From Warburgia ugandensis (Eukaryota > Streptophyta > Magnoliopsida > Canellales > Canellaceae): a DNA stretch of 64,000 nucleotides. The notes below the pieces were generated by a model, which was not told the DNA's origin, searched no databases, and worked only from the letters and a program-made list of their open reading frames with translations. The DNA is taken from positions 65,449,414 to 65,513,413 of the forward strand of contig CP141126.1 of the NCBI GenBank assembly GCA_035236585.1, given 5' to 3'. Made by a program: the position numbers and the translations under genes. Each line of letters starts with the position of its first letter. The first letter of the stretch is position 1. Of the stretch, positions 47,388 to 57,600 are shown piece by piece.

Positions 47388-50300
47388 CCACAATTAGGAG
47401 AAAACGGATAAGGAGGGTCATGCAGAGTTTTCAAATAAAATGTTGTAGATCAACTAGTGACTTGTTTTATTTGAAATTGCAATCAATTTGTCCATGTTTT
47501 CAAGTTCAAAGAATACAATTTGGATTTAATTATGTAAATAAGACCGCAAATGAAATGAAATCTGCATTATCATGTTCTAATTTTCAGTTCAAGATGCACC
47601 TAAATTGTTAATTTTTAATCCAAGCAACCACTAGGTTCAGGATTAAGAAGCCATTACATTTCACTTTCCAGTCCAAAGGATTACCATGATTGATCTCAGA
47701 AAAATAGCCAAGCAGTCATCAAACTCGATTTTGCCAAAGAAACTCTCAACCAACGTAATAAAATTTACCTATAATTACAAAGTCATCAAGGCAGAATATA
47801 ATCAGATCAGCGTCATCATGTTCTAACTTTCAGCTCAAGAAGCCCCTGCATTGTTATTCTTAATACCAAGCAATCACTAGGCCCAGGATTAAGAGCCATT
47901 ACATTTCATTTTCCAATCCAAGGGGCCGCAGTAATTGATTTTGGCAGAAGAGCCAAGCGGTCATCAAACTTTATTTCAAGCAGCAGTGCCGTCAAACCAC
48001 CTAACAAGATTTACCTATTGGGAATCCATCTTCAGTACATGTTAGCTTCAGCCATCATCTTCCTTCCATTCAAACATTAACCACAGAGAATGAAAAGAAA
48101 CTTTGGATGCTGCCACATTTTGAATCTTCCTTGGACTACCATTTTCAAGAGCAAGACACATATTTAACAACCATCAAGATACGGCAAGGCACATCACAGA
48201 AGAAGGTTTAGAAAAGGTGAGAGAAAAAGCATTAACAAAGCTATCGAAGCGAATGCTAGACCCATGGCTTGTAGCAGGCACATTGATAAGAGCCACTTAC
48301 TAGCTCACATTGTCAAAGATGTTGAAACAATGAAAACCCCTTAAGATAAAATAAAAACCATTTAACTTAGCATTAGTGCAGCCACACAACTTTGCTGATG
48401 CCGGTCCCGAGCTCGGATGAAAAAGGAAGAGGGTCTTGCCTCAGGTGCCAGCCGACAAAAAAGAAGTTGAAAATGATTTTGTTATTTTTTCCTACTTGCA
48501 AATGAATATGCATTCGTATATTAGTTTGTAAGTAAGAAGAGAAGATAATGGAAATCATCTCCAACTTCTTTAAAGTATGGCAACCCTAATATAACATGAA
48601 TCAAAACTAACATTCTCTCAAGCTAGTGCTTTCCCATAAGCAACACACTGCATTGGATCCTACTTGCAGTGAAAAATGGGCAAGGGTTACTAGAGAGTTC
48701 CCCACGAGCGCCACGCTACATCAGATCCCAGATCTAGTAAAAAATGGGCAAGGGCTGCTAGAGTGTCTCCTTGGAAGCAACACAATGCATCAGAATCCAG
48801 GTGCAGTGAAAAGTGGGCATGGGTTCATGCCATGGAGGTCGAGAAGTGCGCGAGTAAATAGGCTTGAGCACAAGATTCATATCACCACATGGAATATAGG
48901 GACATTAACAAGTAAGAGTCTGGAGTTAGTAGATACGTTGAAATGTTGGAAAGTTAACATTGCATGTATCTAAGAAACCAAGTGGAAAGAGCCTAAAACT
49001 AGAGAAATCGATGAGTATAAACTCTGGTTTGTACAAAAAGATAATAACAGAAATGGCGTAGGAATAATAGTGAATAAAGAATTAAAGGATAAAGTTGTGG
49101 ACGTTAAAAGTATCAATGATAAAATTATAATAATAAAACTTGTTTTAAAAGAGCATATCATAAATGTTATAAGTGCATATGCAACACAAGTAGGGTTAGG
49201 GAATATAATCAAGAGACAGTTTTGAGTAATGTGGAGGGAGTTATGTAAGAAATTCCCAACACATATTAGATGTTTATAAGAGCATACATAAATGGCCATG
49301 TAAGAGAAGAAAATAAAGGATAAGAATTATAAATTTTTATCAACGCAAATCATGTAACCACATGCAGCTTAGAAATCATCCCTTAAAAGACAACGTAGAA
49401 AAGTACTAACTAACAAAACAGGATAAAACAATAATAATTTGGCCTTGTACCAAACGCGGCTTCACACCCATGAGAAGGAAGCTAGAATGAGGAATCTACC
49501 AAGTCTAACGAAATTTTCATTCATTTTTCATAAAAAAAACTACTTACACAAAAGAGAAAAAGATCTTAAATAGGGGACATCCAACCCTAATCTAATAAAA
49601 AGACATAATTGCCCTTACTTAAGTCACAACACACTAAGAAACCTAATACCCTTAATGGTAAATATCCCAAGTAAACTAAACTATAACATAACATTAAAAA
49701 AAAAAAAAAGTGGCATGATGGTCCCCATCAATAGGGTACATAGAGGATATGATATTGGAGAAAAAAATGAGCTGGAGAAAGTTATCCTCGATTTTTCTTT
49801 GACATATAACCTCAGTCTAGCAAACACATACTTTAAAAAGAGGAATAAACACTTATTAATCTTTAAAAGCGAATCATATAAAAGCTAAATAGACTTTTTT
49901 CTACTTAGAAATACCAAAAGATCAATGTGTAAGGATTGTAAGGTGATACCTGAGAGTTTAACCATACAACATAGGTTAATGGTTATGAATATTTAAATTA
50001 AGAAATAGGAGAAAGGAAATGTACTTAATAAGTGTATAAAAACTAAGTAGTGGAACTTAAAATGAGAGAAGATAACATCATTCACAAATAAGTTCATAGT
50101 AAAAGGAAAGTAAAAAATTGAAACCTAAATAAACACCATGTGGCCTAATATAGCCAAGTTCATTAAGAAAGTGGCAAAAGATGTTCTAAGAAGATGTAAA
50201 TATAAAGGGCAACTAGTAAAGAAAAGTTGGTGGTGAAGTGAAAAAGTGTAAAAAGTTATTAAAGAGAAACGAGTGTGTTACAAAGTTTCGCAGAAAACTA

Positions 50301-53300
50301 GAAATAACGAAAACTTTGAGCAATATAAGAATGATAAAAAGGTTGCTAAGAGAATAGTGAGGCTAAACTCAAGGCGTATGATGATCTGTATAATAGATTA
50401 GGGTTAAGACAAGGTGAAAAAGATGTGTTCAAACTTGCAAAAATAAGAGGAGAGAATAAGGACTTAAACTACATTAAATGCATTAGAAGTGATGACCAAA
50501 GACCAAAGGATACTAGTAAAAGATGACAAAATCAATCAAAGGTGCGAAAGTTACTTTCAAAAATTATTAAATGACATTGGATTATATAGAGAATATAGAG
50601 ATTGAGAGAATCATAAACCCAAATAACATTGGATTATATAGGTATGAACATGGGACCAGGATATCTAAAGTAAAAAAAGCCTTGAAAAAGATAAAATCAG
50701 AAAAGGTCCTGGAGCTTGATAGTATACTAATTTTCTTAAGTATATGTGAGATACTAGAGTATTTTGGCCAGCAAAGTTGTTTAAGAAGATTGTATAATTG
50801 AAGAAAACGCCACGTGAATGGAGAAAATGCTCTACCGCACCAATTTATAAGAACAAATGAGCCATACAAAGTTGCAGTAATTATCGTGGGATTAAAATTA
50901 TGAGTCATACCACGAAACTTTGAGAAAGAGTAATTGAGAAGAAGTTACGACATGAGTGTATTGAAAAACCAATTTGATTTCATGCCTAAGAGGTCTACCA
51001 TGGAAGTTATTTTCCTACTTAAACAATTGATAGAGAAATATAGGTAGAGGCAAAACCTCCACATGATCTTTATTGACTCAAAGAAAGCTTATGATAGGGT
51101 CTCTAAAGAGTTAATGTGGTGGGTGTTAGACGAAAGTAAGGTTTCACGAGGGTATATAGACATAATTAAGAGCAATAACAAATATTAGGACCGATAGTAG
51201 AGAGACCAATGATTTCCTTATCATTATTGGATTGCACCAAGAATCGACATTGAGCTCATACATTTTCACATTATTAATGGATGAGTTTACAAAACATCTA
51301 CACAAAGAGACTCCATAGTGCATGTAATTTGCAAATGACATAGTTTTGATTAACGAGACATGGGAGGGCATAAACATAAAGCTAGAGTCGTGGAGAGATA
51401 CTATAAAGTCTAAAGGATTTAAAATTAACCCAATTAAGATAGAATATATAGAATGCAATTTTAGCAAGGAGATAAGTAAGAATGAAGCACCAATAAAGAT
51501 TGATAACAAAAAGTCCCCTCAAATACTTGAGATTGATAATTTATGAGAGTGAAGAGATTGAGAAGAATATTACCCAAACAATCCAAGTGGCTCGGAACAA
51601 ATGGAGATGTGCCTCTAAAGTTTTATGTGATCAACTAGTGCCACTCAAACTGAAAGGAAATTCTATACAATGATTGTACGGTCAGTAGTGCTCTATGCAG
51701 GCGCGACTAGTCAATAGGCGCAGCCTTGCGACTCAACTAAGGCCAGGCACAGAAGGTTTAAGGCGCAATGCGACTAGGCATGGAACTTTCTACGCCCCCA
51801 ACTCCAAGTGCACAGTAAGTGATATAAAAACCCTATTTTCCCTTTATTCTTCTTCTTTTTCTTCCTAGACTTTCTTTCTTCTTCTAGCAACCATCCTCAT
51901 CTTCTAGTGGCAATTGAAGCTTTATTGAAGTGATTAAAGGTAAGAAATTTAAGATTTTCGTTGGGTGTTTACTATTATATGCTTTCTGATAAATCTAGTA
52001 AAAACAGTGCCATTTTTTCACTTTTAATGATCAATGCTTGTTTTTTGTCTAAAATGTCAACATATCTACACTCTAATGCTAAACGAAAACTTCATTTCAT
52101 CATTCTCATTTCTTTTTAGAGATTTAATATAGTATTTACTCTTTTTTTTAGTTTCCTGTATTTTTTACCCAAAATTATGATATATATATATCAATATTTT
52201 TTACTCTAATTTTTGTGGAATGCATCCATAGGTTTGCATTATATAGCTACAAACGACATTTTCATGCTATTCTTTCATTTTATTTTTTTACCTCTTTTTC
52301 TTTTTTTTTCATTACTTTTCACTAAAAACTGTAAAACACAGTATATAGTTGGTTTTTTTTTTTTTTTTGTAATAAATGTGTAAATGTTTCCATTATAATA
52401 CTAAAATTGACAATCCTATATCAATGTTTTCATAATACAATATGTTTTTTTTGTTACTTTCTTGTAAAATTCATGCAATACACTACTGGTTTTTTGTTAA
52501 TTTCAGCTATAATTGTAAAAAAATCATTCTAATGCTAAAAACTAACAATTCCACATCATCCTTTTCATAATTTGTATGGGTTTTTTTTTACTTTTTTTGT
52601 TTTTCTTTGTTATTTTCTTGTAAAATTCATTAAATACACAATTGTTTTTTTGTTAATTTCAGTAGTACTAGTAAAAAAATCATTCTAATGGGAAAAAATG
52701 ACAATTCCACATCATCCCTTCATAATTTGTATTTTTTTTTTTTGCTTTCTTGTAAAATTCATGAAATACATTACTATTTTTTTGTTAATTTCGGTAGTAA
52801 TAGTAAAAAAGTCATTCTAATGCTAAAAAATGACAATTACACATCATCTTTTTCATAACTTGTATATTCTTTTACTCATGAAGTATAGTCTATTTCCTAC
52901 CTTCCCATATAACAAAAGAAACAAATGTGTATTCTTTCCATTCTAATGCTAACAAGTGATAAATCCACAACATATTTTTCATATTATCTATGTTTCTTTT
53001 AACTGTTTTTTAATTTGTTAATTTCTTATATTTTGTTAACTTTGTTTACAAGGTTCAAATCAACTTAGGTTTCCAATCCACAAAACATAGACTATAATAT
53101 GTCTCCATCAAGGGGTTCCAACAATAAAGGGGCAGCCCCAGTGCACTAAGCTCTCACCTATGCAAGGTCTGGGGAAGGGGCAGACCACAACGGCCTAAAG
53201 GGGTTCCAACAATGCATCATCAAAATCAACAAATCCAGGTTGGGAATATAGAGAGGCAAGGGATCCAACTGACAAAAATTTAGTTTGGTGCAAGTTTTGT

Positions 53301-54614
53301 GTCAATAGGTATAACGGTGGAATATTTAGATTGAAACATAATTTGACAGGTAGTCATAGAAATGCAAAAAAATGCTCTCAAGTGACTCCTAACATATCTA
53401 AGAAGATATTAGATTATATTAATGAATCAACGAAAAAGGAGAACAGAGAGAGAATAATAAAGGAGATGGAGAGGCTAGAGAATTTATTTGGCTTGCACAA
53501 TGATGATGATGATAATGATGATGACGAGGTAGAGGAAATTGATAGTACTAAGACTGGTGGTATTTCCATTAGAAGGAAGAAGTGCAAGGGAAAGACACCC
53601 ACACAACAAACAACAAAGGGACCTATTGCCTATCTTTTTGCTCCTAACTCTGAGGCCCAAGGTAAAGGAAAGGCACTCATGCAGCAAACGACAATGAACA
53701 GAGCTTATAAGGAGTTTAGGACGAGTGTGCGATTACATCGCCTCTTGGTTCCATGAAAATAGCATTTCTTTCAATGCTGCTCGTTGTCATTCCTTTCAGA
53801 CAATGTTAGAAGCAGTTGCACAACATGGTCCAGGTATATATCTTATACTTTAAATAATTAATACTTAATAATTTAATACTTGTTTTAGCCATTTATCTAA
53901 TCTTATGTGACTAAGGTTTCAAGACACCCTCATGTCACGAGTTGAAGGTGAGTCTTCTTCAGAAGCAAGTAGAAAAGACAAAAGAATACATAGATTAGTG
54001 TAAAGCTAACTGGATTAGGTGTGTTCAATATTCTTTTTCTCATCCTTGTATTATTGTATATTCCTTTCAAATCTCAGGGAGACACTGACAACAAGAGTGC
54101 TTCATTAGGTATGGGTGCTCCATCATGTCGGATTGGTGGACTGAAGGCAAGAGTCACACCTTGTCAACTTTTTAGTGAACTGTCCAACCACGACATTTTT
54201 CTGAAATCTATTGATGGATCTGCGCATGTCAAGAGAGCAAACTTAATACTTGACATGCTGGAGAAGGTGATTGATGAAGTTGGAGAGAACAATGTAGTTC
54301 AGGTAATTATTTAATTTTATATCTATAATCTGTTAAGTATTTTAACTTGTTTATAATGCAAGTTCACCCTATATAATTTTACCTTTTTTTATATCTTAGT
54401 TCATAACTGACAATGCCTCCAACTACATGGCTGTGAGAAAGGAGTCGATGGTGAGGAGGCCACATTTGTATTGGACCCCTTGTGCGACTCACTACGTAAA
54501 TCTGATGTTAGAGGACATAGGCAAATTGCCAATTGCGAAGGAAACTGTGACAGAAGCTAGGGCAATAATAGTTTTTATATATAGCTACACACATGTCCAT
54601 CTTATGAGAAGATT

Positions 54615-54650
<36 letters not shown>

Positions 54651-57600
54651 GGATTTATCCAGGCCTGCAATGACGCGCTTCGTCCCCAACTTCTTGAGCT
54701 TAGAAAGCATTAACAACTTGAAGTTAGAGTTGAGGGCAATGTTCCACTATTCAAAGTAAATGAATAGTAAATAGCCGAAAAGTTATAGCTACACTTGTAG
54801 AGGCTTTGAGGGTAGTGGACAATAAAGGCAAGCCAGCGATGGGATACATCTTTAAGGCTACAGCCAGGGCCAAAGACAAGATTCAAGCCAATCTAGCAGG
54901 GGATCAGCAGCAAGCCACTCATATTTGGGGGATCATAAACACTAGATGGAGTTCTCAGATTCACTAGACTTTTGCATGCAACGTGATATTACCTCAACCC
55001 ATCCTTCTACTACAACCATGACATGGAAATTGAGCGCAACAATGATATCAAAAATGATCTAATGCATACCATCAGTAGGCTATATGATGGAGATGAGGCT
55101 TATATAGTGGTAGATGAGATATCCATTTACAGACATGCTAGAGGCTTGTTTGGAAATGACATAGCAATACGCAAGAGAAAAATCCTAACCCGTAGTAAGT
55201 GTTTTATGTTATTCTATGCTTTTAAGTTTTAACTTCTATATTTTATTTTATAATATTATGATTTTATTTATTTTTTTAACTTTAATTTTCTTCAACTTTT
55301 GTAGGTGAGTGGTGGATTAACTTTGGGGCTAAAGCCCCACATCTTCAAACATTCGCCATTAATGTCCTCTCCCAGATATATAGTGCATCTCCTTGCGAGT
55401 GCAACTGGAGTGTCTTCAAGAACATAAGCTACTTAGATATTAAGATTTAATACTTAAAAGTTATTAGTAATTTAGTATACATTCATTGTATTCTAAATTT
55501 ATAATTACTTTTTCTCTTCAGATCCACATTAAGAAGAAGAATAGACTGCACAGTAAGACATTGAAAGATCTAATATACGTTCAATACAATCAACACCTTC
55601 GTTGTCAATATGAGGATCATTTGAAAATGCAAACGTATACAGATCCTATTATGTTACGAGAGGTTGACAAAAGTGATGAGTGGATTGTTCAAGAAGATGC
55701 TGGAGATGATCTAGTGCTTCAAAGTGATGACCTCACCTGATTAGACGTTGAGCTTTCTAAAGGATCAAGTGAATGTGATGCTCTATCTACTAGGTAATAC
55801 TAGAGGTAATGGAGAGGGCAGAGGGGGAGTCGCATTTCTCAGTTTCAAGCTCATCAAGAACTAGATAAGGATGTTGGAGAAGAGCAAGACAATAAGGAGA
55901 CTGAGGAGGAGGATGTCTACATCTCTCAAGGAGATGATTCTGATGACGATCTTGATATTCCTAATGTGGAAGAGGTGCAGGAAGATGACTCTTGAAGTCT
56001 TAGTAGTTAACTCTAACATTTGCTTTACTTCATTTATGGAACCATTGTTTAATTGTTTATTGTTTCTGGATTTACAAGAAGATGGTGATGATGACGAGAC
56101 CACAACAAAATGAGGGAGTCGCAAAGATTAGAAAGACCACAACAAATTGTATGATTCTCAACTTACTTCTTTGTGTATGATTGTTTAATTTTACCTTAGG
56201 TTGTTGTTGTTTACAAGTATTTATTCATATCTTTATATTTCTATATTTTCTCATTTTTTAGAATTTTTTCCAATTTTTGGGATTTATTTTTTATTTTTTA
56301 AAAATTTAAAATACTCAATTTTACTCCTTGACACAAGTCACACCCTTTCCAAGTGCACCTTGCTCCTACAACTACATAGACCCTGCTCTATGAATCAATA
56401 TGGGGAGTCAAGGAACAACATGTACATAGGATGTGCTTAGCTAAAGTGAGGATGTCGAGATGGATGAGTGGCAAGATAAGAAAGGATTGAATTATAAATG
56501 AAAATATTAGAAGAAACTCAAAAATAGCACCAATAGATAACAAGATGGGGGAAGGCAGACTTAGATGGTTTGGACATGTCCAATAAAGAGCAAAAATGGC
56601 ACCAGTTAGGAGTGAGTCTATCCAAGTTGAAGGCTCTAAAAGGGCAAGGAAAAGGCTCAAAAGGAAGTGAATGGAAGTTGTAAGAAAATATTTTAAAACT
56701 CTTGGACTAAACAAGGCCATGGCCATGGATAGAGGGAAATAGAGGAACAAGATTCTTGTAGCCGACCCCTAATCGAGATGAGGCTTTGATGATGATGACC
56801 TACAACATGAAAAACTCTCGTAGAAGCCCCTAATGCAAGCACAACCCCTTCAAATAGCCTCAACGACAATAAAATGCCTGTCATGGCTCAAGATCATAAT
56901 CAGTTTCTTCCTTTCATTTACAATACACCTGCTTCAAAGCTTTCAAATTTAATACCAGGTCACTCCATTATGACCCAACATCATGATCTAATTTCACTCC
57001 ACCTTTTACAATTTCTTGCCCCAAAGCTTTAAATGTATTGCAACTTACTCCCTTACCTTATTACTACTTCATCCCAGACCCTGTACCTAACCATCTCATC
57101 CCCACCCTATCAATCTAACCCATTGTTTTATCAGCTCCAAGGCTTCCAAAAAAAATAAAAAAAGCCCAAATGTCATCACACCAAGGCAACAGAGCTTAAC
57201 CTAATTTTTAAGTCAAGAACACTAAGCTTAACCATAAACTCTTTTCACTCCTTGATGAAGGACACCTTCTCTTATTCAATCTTGTGCTAGCTGATAAATA
57301 TTGAGGAAACCCTCCATTCTCATCATGACTTTTCATTCTCTAATATTACTAGCTTTGACCAAGTAGTAAAGAACCTCCAAACTCATCCCAGCAACATCAA
57401 TAAGCCAAATCTCTCCTCCAACTTTGCCTTATTCTTCCACTGTTCTCAATAACGAAAACCCAAGTACATGTCCCTACTCTCTCTATTGCAGGGAGGAGCA
57501 TAAAATGATTTTCAAGGATAATAACATTTGGATCCAAATTTCTTAGTTTCATTTCCAATGCTGCTGAAATTTGATTGCATCCTACTACAACGTTATAGTA

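Larger units (their letters stand above)
53099..53832 (+). pseudogene. hAT transposase exon 1 with BED zinc finger, broken by a SINE-like insertion
   Basis: The probable start is the ATG at 53099 (MSPSRGSNN). After codon 9 a short retroposon (53126-53197) and a 16-bp duplication interrupt the frame; 88 extra bases shift it and bring in a TAA. Beyond the insertion the frame continues with [13 protein letters not shown] and [10 protein letters not shown]...[12 protein letters not shown], a BED-type finger with two Cys and two His, then an acidic run ([12 protein letters not shown] near 53505-53540). A second frameshift near 53720 precedes [20 protein letters not shown], which ends at a GTATAT donor near 53832. 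The transposase would bind element ends and cut the DNA. Confidence 0.88.
51698..56384 (+). mobile_element. hAT-superfamily DNA transposon (non-functional) inside the LINE
   Basis: The 4.7-kb element starts CAGGCGCGAC and ends ...GACCCT (or CCTG if the terminal G is shared with the duplication). The 8-bp TSD GCTCTATG flanks it, and its removal restores LINE sequence: VVLY continues into the conserved [11 protein letters not shown] motif. The left end has several GGCGCA/TGCGAC-type subterminal motifs (51698-51790). Terminal inverted repeats are weak beyond CAGG. The transposase gene lies at 53099-55740. Confidence 0.93.
48605..56792 (+). mobile_element. RTE-clade LINE in RPL18 intron 4, split by a hAT element
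   Basis: Once the hAT element (51698-56384) is removed, the LINE is about 3.5 kb, near full length for plant RTE. The order is a 5' leader with three 68-69-bp repeats, an endonuclease, a reverse transcriptase, and an RTE tail ending in GCTTTGATGATGATGAC. It is antisense to RPL18. Numerous stops show it is dead. Confidence 0.9.
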
